Position numbers and translations under genes: made by a program | The notes under the pieces: generated by a model | What the model saw: the letters and a program-made list of their open reading frames with translations, nothing else | Databases searched by the model: none | Told to the model about the DNA's origin: nothing | Shown here: positions 17,303 through 24,621 of the stretch, in pieces | How the letters are laid out: the number at the start of each line of letters is the position of its first letter | How positions within the stretch are numbered: position 1 is the first letter of the stretch | From: Malikia spinosa | Lineage (GTDB): Bacteria; Pseudomonadota; Gammaproteobacteria; Burkholderiales; Burkholderiaceae_C | Direction of reading: 5' to 3' | DNA: 46,788 nucleotides | Assembly (NCBI RefSeq): GCF_002980625.1 | Contig: NZ_PVLR01000061.1 | Span: 1 to 46,788 of the forward strand

Positions 17303-17685
17303 ACCTGCTGCTCGACACCCACATCGCGCTTTGTGCCATCACGGACCATCCCGGCCTGACCCGCCCGGCACGCGACTGGATCAGCAATCCGCGCAGCACG
17401 GTCTGGGTCAGTGTCGTCAGCCTGTGGGAAATTGCCATCAAGCACAGCCTGGGGCGTGGCGACATGCCGGTATCGGCCCGCGAGGCACTGGACTACTTCC
17501 AGCGTGCCGGCTACCGCATCCTGTCGATAGAACCCGAACACACCCTGGCGCTAGCCGACCTCCCACCCCACCACCAGGACCCCTTCGACCGCCTGCTGGT
17601 GGCGCAGGCCTTGACCGAGCCGATGCGCCTGCTGACCCATGACAGCAACGTGGCTCGCTACAGTGACACCATCATTTTTGTTTGA
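17299..17685 (+). CDS. vapC: PIN-domain ribonuclease toxin, VapC family
   Basis: A 128-residue PIN-domain RNase toxin. The acidic metal-binding residues are D6 (LLDTHIA), E44 (SLWEIAIK), D94/D97 (HHQDPFDRLLVAQA) and D115 (LLTHDSNVARYSDTI), so the active site is complete. It pairs with the Phd-type antitoxin directly upstream. Its last 14 bp overlap the convergent OsmC-YcaO gene, and the last 20 bp of shared sequence form one arm of a perfect inverted repeat. A second, truncated copy of its 3' end lies at 19.97-20.07 kb. Confidence 0.92.
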   Translation: MNLLLDTHIALCAITDHPGLTRPARDWISNPRSTVWVSVVSLWEIAIKHSLGRGDMPVSAREALDYFQRAGYRILSIEPEHTLALADLPPHHQDPFDRLLVAQALTEPMRLLTHDSNVARYSDTIIFV

Positions 17686-17687
17686 TG
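17586..17687 (+). repeat. Left copy of the vapC 3'-end direct repeat
   Basis: 102 bp covering the last codons of vapC. It aligns without gaps to 19969-20070 with about 10 mismatches (hand count), i.e. about 90% identity. The two copies bracket the OsmC-YcaO gene. Confidence 0.9.
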
Positions 17688-17704
17688 ATGGTGTCACTGT
17701 AGCG
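17656..17704. repeat. Perfect 20-bp inverted repeat joining vapC and ycaO 3' ends
   Basis: CGCTACAGTGACACCATCAT at 17656-17675 is repeated inverted at 17685-17704, with a 9-nt T-rich loop. The left arm encodes RYSDTII near the VapC C-terminus; the right arm, read on the minus strand, encodes RYSDTII near the YcaO-protein C-terminus. No U-tract follows on either strand, so it is not a standard terminator. Confidence 0.95.
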
Positions 17705-19888
17705 GGAGGCCCGCGCCACATGCAGTTTCTTGTAACTGTCGATGAGGCGCTGGTGCCTGTCGAGCCCCTCCAGCTTCATGCTGGTGGGCGTCAAGCCGTG
17801 GAAGCGCACGCGGCCGTCCACCGACCCCAGCACCGCGTCCATGCACGGGTTGCCAAACATGCGACGGAAATTGGCCTCGTAATCGGCCAGCTCCAAGTCA
17901 TCGTCCAGCACCACCTCCAGCACCACATTCAAGGCCTGATAAAACAGGCCACGCTCGACGGTGTTGTCGTTGTACTGCAGGAAGGTTTCTGTCAGCTCTT
18001 GTGCCGCCTCGAACTGCTTCAAGGCGAGGTGAATCAACAGCTTCAGCTCAAGTATGGTGAGCTGCCCCCAGGCCGTGTTCTCATCAAACTCGATGCCGAT
18101 CAAGGTGATGATGTCGGTGTAATTGTCCAGCTCGCTGTCTTCCAGGCGCTCAAGCAGCGCCTCCAGGCTGGCATCATCCAGGCCATGCAGGTTCAGGATA
18201 TCGGCACGGAACAACAGCGCCTTGTTGGTGTTGTCCCAGATCAAATCCTCCACCGGGTAAATTTCCGAATAACCTGGAACCAGAATTCGGCATGCGATGG
18301 CGCCCAATTGGTCGTACACCGCCATGTAGGATTCCTTCCCCATGCCCTTGAGGATTCCGAACAAGGTCTCGGCTTCCTCGGCATTGGAGTTCTCACCCTG
18401 GCCGGAAAAATCCCACTCGACAAAATCGAAGTCGGACTTGGCACTGAAGAAGCGCCACGACACCACGCCGCTGGAATCGATGAAGTGCTCGACAAAGTTG
18501 TTCGGCTCAGTGACGGCCTGACTTTCAAAGGTAGGCCGAGGCAAGTCGTTCAATCCTTCAAAACTGCGCCCCTGCAGCAACTCCGTCAGGCTGCGCTCCA
18601 GCGCCACCTCCAGGCTGGGGTGCGCCCCGAACGAGGCAAACACGCCACCCGTACGCGGATTCATCAAGGTCACGCACATCACTGGGTAAATTCCGCCCAG
18701 CGAGGCATCCTTCACCAGCACCGGAAAGCCTTGCTCCTCCAAGCCTTGAATGCCGGCTAGAATGCCGGGGAATTTCTCCAGCACCCCGTGCGGCACATCC
18801 GGCAGAGCGATTTCACCCTCGATGATTTCGCGTTTCACCGCCCGCTCAAAAATTTCCGACAGGCATTGCACCTGCGCTTCGACCAGCGTATTGCCGGCAC
18901 TCATGCCGTTGCTGAGAAACAGGTTGTCGATCAGATTGGACGGAAAATAGACCACCTGGCCGTCCGACTGGCGCAGATAAGGCAGGGAACAAATGCCACG
19001 CTCCACATTGCCAGAATTGGTGTCATAAAGGTGCGAGCCACGCAAATCGCCATCGGGGTTGTAAATTTTCAGGCAGTACTCATCAAGGATTCCAGCCGGC
19101 AGGGCATCTTTGCGGCCAGGCTTGAACCAGCGTTCATTCGGGTAATGCACAAATTCCGCGTTGGCAATATCTTCGCCCCAGAACCGGTCATTATAGAAAT
19201 GATTGCAGCTCAGGCGCTCGATATATTCACCCAACGCCGACGCCAACGCGCTTTCCTTGCTTGACCCCTTGCCATTGGTGAAGCACATGGGCGAGTACGC
19301 ATCACGGACATGCAGCGACCACACATGAGGAACAATGTTGCGCCACGAAGCGATCTCAATCTTGATGCCCAATCCCGCCAAGACGCCCGACATATTGGCA
19401 ATGGTCTGCTCCAGCGGCAAGTCCTTTCCGGTGATGTAGGTGCTTGATTCAGCGACCGGATTCAGCATCAGCAAGGCCTGCGCATCGGCATCCAGACTCT
19501 CCACCTCTTCGATCACGAATTCCGGTCCGGTTTGCACCACTTTCTTGACCGTGCAACGTTCGATGGAGCGCAAGATGCCTTGTCGGTCCTTGTCGGACAG
19601 GTCCGCCGGCAACTCGACCTGAATCTTGAAAATCTGCTTGTAGCGATCTTCCGGATCAACAATATTGTTCTGTGACAGACGGATATTGTCGGTAGAAATA
19701 TTGCGATTGACGCAGTACAACTTCACAAAGTATGCCGCACACAAGGCCGATGAAGCCAGAAAGTAGTCGAACGGCCCAGGCGCCGAGCCATCGCCCTTGT
19801 AGCGGATGGGTTGATCCGCCACTACGGTGAAGTCATCGAACTTGGCTTGAAGACGAAATTTATCGAGAAAATCTACTTTAATTTCCAT
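17672..19888 (-). CDS. ycaO: OsmC domain/YcaO domain fusion protein (YcaO-type S12 accessory factor)
   Basis: A 738-residue fusion. Residues 1 to about 135 are an OsmC-like peroxiredoxin-fold domain (FDYFLASSALCAAYFVKLYC, with C50 and C59). From about 150 to 580 is a YcaO ATP-dependent domain with the split ATP/Mg site: ALGEYIERL, QCLSEIFERAVKREI and SLEVALERSLTELLQGR. The tail lacks the PxPxP end of azoline-forming YcaOs. E. coli YcaO of this class supports beta-methylthiolation of S12 by RimO; the biochemical step is unknown. The normal family end (FHGLTPTSMKLEGL...YKKLHVARA) is followed by SRYSDTIIKQK, in which RYSDTII is copied from vapC by an inverted repeat, so the extreme C-terminus is chimeric. 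G+C falls to 40% in places (24/60 at 19621-19680). Flanking vapC fragments mark it as acquired. Confidence 0.88.
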   Translation of the reverse strand: MEIKVDFLDKFRLQAKFDDFTVVADQPIRYKGDGSAPGPFDYFLASSALCAAYFVKLYCVNRNISTDNIRLSQNNIVDPEDRYKQIFKIQVELPADLSDKDRQGILRSIERCTVKKVVQTGPEFVIEEVESLDADAQALLMLNPVAESSTYITGKDLPLEQTIANMSGVLAGLGIKIEIASWRNIVPHVWSLHVRDAYSPMCFTNGKGSSKESALASALGEYIERLSCNHFYNDRFWGEDIANAEFVHYPNERWFKPGRKDALPAGILDEYCLKIYNPDGDLRGSHLYDTNSGNVERGICSLPYLRQSDGQVVYFPSNLIDNLFLSNGMSAGNTLVEAQVQCLSEIFERAVKREIIEGEIALPDVPHGVLEKFPGILAGIQGLEEQGFPVLVKDASLGGIYPVMCVTLMNPRTGGVFASFGAHPSLEVALERSLTELLQGRSFEGLNDLPRPTFESQAVTEPNNFVEHFIDSSGVVSWRFFSAKSDFDFVEWDFSGQGENSNAEEAETLFGILKGMGKESYMAVYDQLGAIACRILVPGYSEIYPVEDLIWDNTNKALLFRADILNLHGLDDASLEALLERLEDSELDNYTDIITLIGIEFDENTAWGQLTILELKLLIHLALKQFEAAQELTETFLQYNDNTVERGLFYQALNVVLEVVLDDDLELADYEANFRRMFGNPCMDAVLGSVDGRVRFHGLTPTSMKLEGLDRHQRLIDSYKKLHVARASRYSDTIIKQK

Positions 19889-19968
19889 TTGGACATTCCA
19901 GGGTGGCGCTCACGACGATTGGGCAGCCATTGTCCGGGTTTTTCAGCATGCCCCCCGTTTTTTCGCAA

Positions 19969-20070
19969 CGACCGGCTGCTGGTGGCGCAGGCCTTGACCG
20001 AACCCATGCGCTGGCTGACGCACGACAGCAACGTGGCCCGCTACAGCGACACCATCGTTTTTGTTTGATG
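19969..20070 (+). repeat. Right copy of the vapC 3'-end direct repeat
   Basis: Gap-free 102-bp match to 17586-17687 in the same orientation, about 90% identical. It includes the stop codon and two bases beyond. Confidence 0.9.
19970..20068 (+). pseudogene. Truncated vapC, C-terminal 32 codons
   Basis: The frame encodes DRLLVAQALTEPMRWLTHDS and then NVARYSDTIVFV before a stop, the C-terminal quarter of a VapC. The homology begins abruptly at 19969; D6, E44 and the first metal site are missing. The ~80 bp between the ycaO start and this point does not resemble vapC. Several differences from the intact gene are synonymous or third-position (GAG/GAA, GCT/GCC, AGT/AGC), so it derives from a diverged homologue rather than a fresh duplication. 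Confidence 0.85.
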
Positions 20071-20095
20071 GCGCGTATCGTCCGCCCCGGGTGAG

Positions 20096-20569
20096 CTACC
20101 CCACCCGCCCCGGAATCCCTGGCAACGGACTCCAGCGCAGCGGCACGCCCTCCGTGGTCTTCTGCTGCGCCACCAGGTCGGCCAGCGTCACCCCGTCGAG
20201 CACACGGAAATAGGCCTCCAGCGCCTGGTGCAGCACCGACTGCAGCTGGCAGCGCCCGCTCAGGCCGCAATGGTCATGCGAGGGCTCGAAGCATTCGACC
20301 AGCGTGAAGTCGGTTTCGGTCAGGCGCACCACGTCGCCCAGGCCGATCTGCGCCGCCGGCTTCATCAGGCGCAGGCCGCCGCCGCGCCCGCGCGTGGTTT
20401 CCAGCCAGCCCTGGGCAGCCAGTGCCATCACGATCTTGGTCAGGTGGCTGCGCGAGATGCCATGCGCCGCCGCGATCTCGGTCACGGTCACCGGCTGCGC
20501 CCGCCCGTCGCTGGCGGCGCAATACATCAGCACACGCAAGGTGTAGTCGGTCCACTGGGTCAGTCTCAT
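20096..20569 (-). CDS. nsrR: Rrf2-family nitric-oxide-sensitive repressor, NsrR-like
   Basis: A 157-residue Rrf2 regulator. The N-terminal winged helix (MRLTQWTDYTLRVLMYCA, then TEIAAAHGISRSHLTKIVMAL) is the NsrR pattern. Three cysteines C93, C101 and C107 (ECFEPSHDHC...GRC) would hold the NO-sensing iron-sulfur cluster; the first spacing (7) is longer than the 4 of E. coli NsrR. It is divergent from the RIC gene, with a candidate operator between them. IscR is the main alternative, but the NsrR-type N-terminus and the neighbour favour NsrR. Confidence 0.85.
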   Translation of the reverse strand: MRLTQWTDYTLRVLMYCAASDGRAQPVTVTEIAAAHGISRSHLTKIVMALAAQGWLETTRGRGGGLRLMKPAAQIGLGDVVRLTETDFTLVECFEPSHDHCGLSGRCQLQSVLHQALEAYFRVLDGVTLADLVAQQKTTEGVPLRWSPLPGIPGRVG

Positions 20570-20614
20570 CTCGTTTTTCCCCTTCGGCGCAGCGGAATGT
20601 CCCTGCGCGCTACA

Positions 20615-20639
20615 AAAGATTCATGTTGCATGCATTTTA
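20615..20639. promoter_or_regulatory. Candidate NsrR operator
   Basis: Imperfect palindrome AAAGATTCATG, 3 bp, CATGCATTTTA (8 of 11 positions paired), resembling the A/T-rich ATGCATTT-type NsrR half-sites. It lies 46 bp before the RIC start and 46 bp before nsrR. A -10-like TAGAAT (20645-20650) follows on the plus strand. Confidence 0.55.
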
Positions 20640-20684
20640 TTGGATAGAATATTCACACGATATGACTATTTAAGGAGTGAGCTC

Positions 20685-21404
20685 ATGGATACCGTCGACA
20701 CCCTGGCCCCCGATACCCCCCTGGCCGACCAGTCGCTGGGCCAGATCGCCGTGGCGCTGCCTGGTGCCACCGCCTTGTTCCGGCGCCTGAAGCTGGACTT
20801 CTGCTGTGGTGGCCAGGTCAGCCTGCGCGCGGCTGCCGAGGCGCGCGGGCTCGACCTGCCGGCCCTGCTGGCGGAACTGGCCAAGCTCGAGCGCGACGAC
20901 ACCGCACCCGCCGAGTCGCAACCCGGCGCCCTGATCGACCATATCCTGCAGCGCTACCACCAGGTGCACCGCGAACAGTTGCCCGAGCTGATCCGCATGG
21001 CGCGCCGTGTGCAGGCCGTGCACCGCGATCACCCGCAGGTGCCCGTCGGCTTGGCCGAGCACCTCGAAACCATGGAGGCCGAACTGCTCGAGCACATGGC
21101 CAAGGAGGAAACGGTGCTGTTCCCGATGATCAAGGCCGGGCCGCCGCCGTTCGTGGTGCATCCGATTGGCGTCATGCGCAATGAGCACCTGCAGCATGGC
21201 GAGGCGCTGGAACGCCTGATGGCGCTGACCCAGGACGCCACGCCCCCGGATGGCGCCTGCAACACCTGGCGCGCGCTCTACGCCGGCATCGCCCAGCTGT
21301 CCGATGACCTGATCCAGCATATCCACCTGGAAAACAACCTGCTGTTCCCGCAATTCGAGCCGGCCAGCGCGGCGGCCGCGGGCTGCGGCTGCAGCGGCCA
21401 CTGA
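20685..21404 (+). CDS. ytfE: Iron-sulfur cluster repair protein RIC (YtfE/ScdA)
   Basis: A 239-residue di-iron protein that repairs iron-sulfur clusters damaged by NO or oxidants. The N-terminal ScdA domain has FCCGGQ (C40, C41), followed by a hemerythrin-like four-helix bundle with His/Glu ligands (HILQRYHQVHREQL, EHMAKEETVLFPMI, RNEHLQHGEAL, HIHLENNLLFPQFE). The C-terminus ends in CGCSGH. ATG 20685 has AAGGAG 9 nt upstream; the open frame to 20640 lacks one. Divergent from nsrR. Confidence 0.94.
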   Translation: MDTVDTLAPDTPLADQSLGQIAVALPGATALFRRLKLDFCCGGQVSLRAAAEARGLDLPALLAELAKLERDDTAPAESQPGALIDHILQRYHQVHREQLPELIRMARRVQAVHRDHPQVPVGLAEHLETMEAELLEHMAKEETVLFPMIKAGPPPFVVHPIGVMRNEHLQHGEALERLMALTQDATPPDGACNTWRALYAGIAQLSDDLIQHIHLENNLLFPQFEPASAAAAGCGCSGH

Positions 21405-21476
21405 CGCCAGCGGGGCGACAACCGGCACAATAGGGGTTTCGGCCAGACCGGCCCGTATTGACCTTTTGTTCGCCCC

Positions 21477-22199
21477 ATGACCCCCCAGGAAGTTTCCCCC
21501 GGCCTCGTTGTCCAACGCTTTGTCCCGCCGCTGCGCCTGAGCGATTTCAAGCTGATCGCCTTCGACATGGACTCGACGCTGATCAGCATCGAATGCGTCG
21601 ACGAGATCGCTGACGCGGTCGGCCGCAAGGCCGAGGTCGCCGCCATCACCGAAGCCGCGATGCGCGGCGAGATCACCGACTTCAAGGACAGCCTGCGCCG
21701 GCGCGTCGCGCTGCTCAAGGGCGTGACGGTGGCCGATATGGAGCGCGTCTACAGCGAGCGCCTGCGCATCAACCCCGGCGCAGCCGAGCTCATCAAAGCC
21801 TGTCAGGCGGCCGGCCTCAAGGTGCTGCTGGTTTCGGGCGGCTTCACCTATTTCGCCGACCGCGTCAAGGCGCGCCTGAACATCGATTTCGCGCGCTCCA
21901 ACATCCTCGAACTCGAGAGCGGTCCGAACTGCGGCATGCTGACCGGCCGCCTGGTCGACCAATGCTGGGGCGACATCTGCGATGGAGCCGAGAAGCGCCG
22001 CACCCTGCTCGAAGTCGCCAGCCTGCTCGGCATCGCCCCCGAGCAATGCATCGCGATGGGCGACGGCGCCAACGACCTGCCGATGATGGGGGCCGCCGGC
22101 CTGTCGGTGGCCTACCACGCCAAGCCCAAGGTGCGCGAGCAGGCCATGGTCGCGATCAACGAAGGCGGGCTCGATCGCCTGCTGGAAGTCCTGCTCTGA
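21477..22199 (+). CDS. serB: Phosphoserine phosphatase
   Basis: A 240-residue HAD-family enzyme for the last step of serine synthesis. DxDxT motif with D30 and D32 (AFDMDSTLI), Ser in LLVSGGFTYFADRV, and GDGANDLPMM metal site. It lacks the long N-terminal ACT region of some SerB proteins, common in Burkholderiales. Start ATG 21477. The helicase gene follows after 26 bp. Confidence 0.95.
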   Translation: MTPQEVSPGLVVQRFVPPLRLSDFKLIAFDMDSTLISIECVDEIADAVGRKAEVAAITEAAMRGEITDFKDSLRRRVALLKGVTVADMERVYSERLRINPGAAELIKACQAAGLKVLLVSGGFTYFADRVKARLNIDFARSNILELESGPNCGMLTGRLVDQCWGDICDGAEKRRTLLEVASLLGIAPEQCIAMGDGANDLPMMGAAGLSVAYHAKPKVREQAMVAINEGGLDRLLEVLL

Positions 22200-22225
22200 T
22201 CCGCCAGGCCCTACACTCGCAACCC

Positions 22226-23533
22226 ATGTCATTTGCCTCCCTCGGTCTGTCCCCCGCGCTGCTCCACGCCACCCGCGAGCTCGGCTTCTCCACGCCCACC
22301 CCGGTCCAGGCCGAGGCGATTCCCGCCATCCTGCGCGGCGCCGATGTCCAGGCCCAGGCCCAGACCGGCTCCGGCAAGACCGCCGCCTACGCGCTGCCGA
22401 TGCTGCACGGGCTGGCCAGTCTGCCGATGGGCGGCTACCGGCGCCAGCTGCGCGCGCTGATCCTGGTGCCCACGCGCGAGCTCGCGCTGCAAGTCGGCGA
22501 GCTGCTGCAGGACCTGGCCGCGCGTCAGGCCGGCAGCGCGCGGCAAGTGCTCAAGGTGCAGGCGCTGTACGGCGGCGTCTCGATCAACCCGCAGCTGCTG
22601 GCCCTGCGCGGCGGCGCCGACCTGGTGGTCGCCACGCCCGGCCGGCTGCTCGACGTCATCGAGCACAACGGCCTGCAGCTCGATCAGGTGCGCCAGCTGG
22701 TGCTCGACGAGGCCGATCGCCTGCTCGACCTCGGCTTTGCCGAAGAGCTTGATCGGGTACTGAAGCAGCTGCCGGTGAAGCGGCAGAACCTGCTGTTCTC
22801 GGCCACCTTCCCGTCGGCGGTGCAGGGGCTGGCCGATGCGCTGCTGCGCGAGCCGGTGCAGATCCGGATCGAGGCCGAAGTGCAGGCGCCGCTGACCATA
22901 GCGCAACAGGCGATCGCGGTCGATGCCGACAAGCGCACCACCCTGCTGCGCCATCTGGCCAAGGAAAAGGGCTGGAAACAGGCGCTGGTCTTCGTCGCCA
23001 GCCAGTACGCGGCCGAGCATGTCGCCAACAAGCTCTACAAGAACGGGATCTATGCGACCGCGTTCCACGGGGGCTTAAGCCAGGGCGGCAGGCGCCAGGT
23101 GCTGGACGAATTCAAGTCGGGCCGCTGGGACATCCTGGTCACGACCGACCTGGCCGCGCGCGGCCTCGACATCGAAGGCCTGCCAGTGGTGGTCAACTAC
23201 GACCTGCCGCGCTCGGCGGTGGACTACCTGCACCGGATCGGCCGCACCGGGCGCGCCGGTGCCGAAGGACTGGCCGTCAGCTTCGTCAGCGCCGACCAGT
23301 TCGCGCACTGGCAACTGATCCAGAAGCGTCAGTCGCTGCAACTCGAGCTAGAGACCGTCGCCGGCTTCGAGCCCTCGGGCTTCGACCAGGCCAGCGAGGT
23401 CCCGGCCGAGCCGGCACGGCCCGGCAAGCTGCCACCGGGCACCGGTGGCATCAAGGGCAAGCGCCCGAGCAAGAAGGACAAGCTGCGTGCCGCGGCGGCA
23501 GCAGCTTCCACCCAGGACGACACCCGCAATTAA
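22226..23533 (+). CDS. rhlE: DEAD-box RNA helicase, RhlE-like
   Basis: A 435-residue DEAD-box helicase remodelling RNA. Q motif FSTPTPVQAEAIP, Walker A AQTGSGKT, PTRELALQV, DEADRLLDLGF, SATF, then the helicase C domain with TTDLAARGLDIEGLP and HRIGRTGRAG. A basic C-terminal tail (KGKRPSKKDKLR) suits RNA binding. The frame is open from 21962 inside serB, but the Q-motif spacing fixes ATG 22226. RhlE is the closest subfamily by feel; exact assignment needs a tree. Ends 12 bp from the convergent DUF6172 gene. Confidence 0.88.
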   Translation: MSFASLGLSPALLHATRELGFSTPTPVQAEAIPAILRGADVQAQAQTGSGKTAAYALPMLHGLASLPMGGYRRQLRALILVPTRELALQVGELLQDLAARQAGSARQVLKVQALYGGVSINPQLLALRGGADLVVATPGRLLDVIEHNGLQLDQVRQLVLDEADRLLDLGFAEELDRVLKQLPVKRQNLLFSATFPSAVQGLADALLREPVQIRIEAEVQAPLTIAQQAIAVDADKRTTLLRHLAKEKGWKQALVFVASQYAAEHVANKLYKNGIYATAFHGGLSQGGRRQVLDEFKSGRWDILVTTDLAARGLDIEGLPVVVNYDLPRSAVDYLHRIGRTGRAGAEGLAVSFVSADQFAHWQLIQKRQSLQLELETVAGFEPSGFDQASEVPAEPARPGKLPPGTGGIKGKRPSKKDKLRAAAAAASTQDDTRN

Positions 23534-23545
23534 GCGGGCCTGGCC

Positions 23546-23857
23546 TCAGATCTCGTCGCCGCCTTGGGGCGCGACGCGGGCACCGCGCACGCCGTGCTTG
23601 GCCAGGATCTCGACATAGACCTGGGTCGCGTCGCTCTGGGCTGCCTCATCGACCTTGCCGATCAGCTGGGACAGGTGCACCGTCTCGGCGCTGTCCTGGC
23701 TCAGGCCGAAGCGGCAGTCGAAGTCCCAGTAATCGACGCCGGCGGGCAGGTCGCGGCGGCGCTCGCGCTTGAGGTACTTGCGCAGTTCGTTCTTGGTCGC
23801 GTCAAGCACGCGGTCCGGGTGCCGGCCTTCGATCTGGAGCGGGAATGTTTTTTTCAT
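23546..23857 (-). CDS. DUF6172-family protein
   Basis: A 103-residue protein beginning MKKTFPLQIEGRHPDRVLDA, with DYWDFDCRFG and ATQVYVEILAKHGVR, as in the small uncharacterised family common in proteobacteria. No membrane segment or signal. The start at 23857 is set by AGGA 6 nt upstream and the family start; the frame is open further to 23947. No function is known. Convergent with rhlE, divergent from the exonuclease gene. Confidence 0.85.
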   Translation of the reverse strand: MKKTFPLQIEGRHPDRVLDATKNELRKYLKRERRRDLPAGVDYWDFDCRFGLSQDSAETVHLSQLIGKVDEAAQSDATQVYVEILAKHGVRGARVAPQGGDEI

Positions 23858-23973
23858 GTTTATCCTGATGGCTACTAGCGGGCCCGGATGGACGCGCTGC
23901 GGGAGCGTGATTATGCGTCCACCAGCGTCTGCCCGTACCAGCGGCACTGAGTTATGCTGCCAGCCAAACCCTT

Positions 23974-24576
23974 ATGCAAAGCCGCCCCCTCACCCCCAGC
24001 AAGGAGCAGATCGACCTGCTCGCCCCCTTTGACCGGCTCGGACTCGAGCGAATCGAACTGATTTCCACCCCGGTGCAGGCGCAACGCGCCGCCGCCAGCC
24101 TGCGCGCCAGCAGAGCCTGGGGCTTCGACACCGAATCCAAGCCGACTTTCTCGGTCGGCGAGGCCTCCGACGGCCCCCATGTGGTGCAGCTCGCGACACT
24201 CGAGCAAGCCTGGGTGTTCCAGCTGCACGACCCGGACTGCCTGGCCGAGGTCGCCGCGCTGCTGGCCTGGCCGGGTGCGGTCAAGGCCGGTTTCGGCCTG
24301 GGCGACGACAGAAAGCGCATCCAGTCCAAGCTCGGCATCGAGCCGGTGCGGGTGCACGAGCTCGGCCATGATTTCCGCCAGCGCGGCTACCGCCAGCAGA
24401 TCGGCGTCAAGTCGGCGGTCGCGCTGCTGTTCGAGCGCCGCTTCGCCAAGTCCAAGAAGGCCGCGACCTCGAACTGGTCCCGGCTCGACCTGAGCGAATC
24501 GCAGCTGCTCTATGCGGCCAACGATGCCTGGGCCGCCCTGCGCTGCTACCACGCGCTGCTGCCGCAGCCGCGCTGA
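23974..24576 (+). CDS. 3'-5' exonuclease, DEDDy type
   Basis: A 200-residue RNase D/WRN-like exonuclease domain protein. Exo I FDTES (Asp/Glu), Exo II GFGLGDD and Exo III YAANDAWAAL (Tyr-x3-Asp) give the DEDDy set. The single domain without HRDC distinguishes it from RNase D. Likely acts on RNA or DNA 3' ends in the cytoplasm; substrate unknown. Stand-alone gene, convergent with the aminotransferase. Confidence 0.85.
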   Translation: MQSRPLTPSKEQIDLLAPFDRLGLERIELISTPVQAQRAAASLRASRAWGFDTESKPTFSVGEASDGPHVVQLATLEQAWVFQLHDPDCLAEVAALLAWPGAVKAGFGLGDDRKRIQSKLGIEPVRVHELGHDFRQRGYRQQIGVKSAVALLFERRFAKSKKAATSNWSRLDLSESQLLYAANDAWAALRCYHALLPQPR

Positions 24577-24621
24577 ACCAGGCCAGCGGGGCCGCTGCTG
24601 CGGTGGCTGGCAGTCCGGCGC

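Noticed and set aside
17656..17704. The 20-bp inverted repeat as an intrinsic terminator
   Set aside because: No U-tract follows the stem on either strand; it is better explained as a recombination or inverted-copy junction.
19811..20068. An 85-codon plus-strand frame spanning the ycaO start and the vapC fragment
   Set aside because: Chance joining of antisense ycaO leader with the vapC 3' relic; only the part after 19969 has homology.
15447..20070. The island as an insertion sequence or prophage
   Set aside because: No transposase, integrase or clean terminal inverted repeats with target duplication were seen, and no tRNA flanks it.
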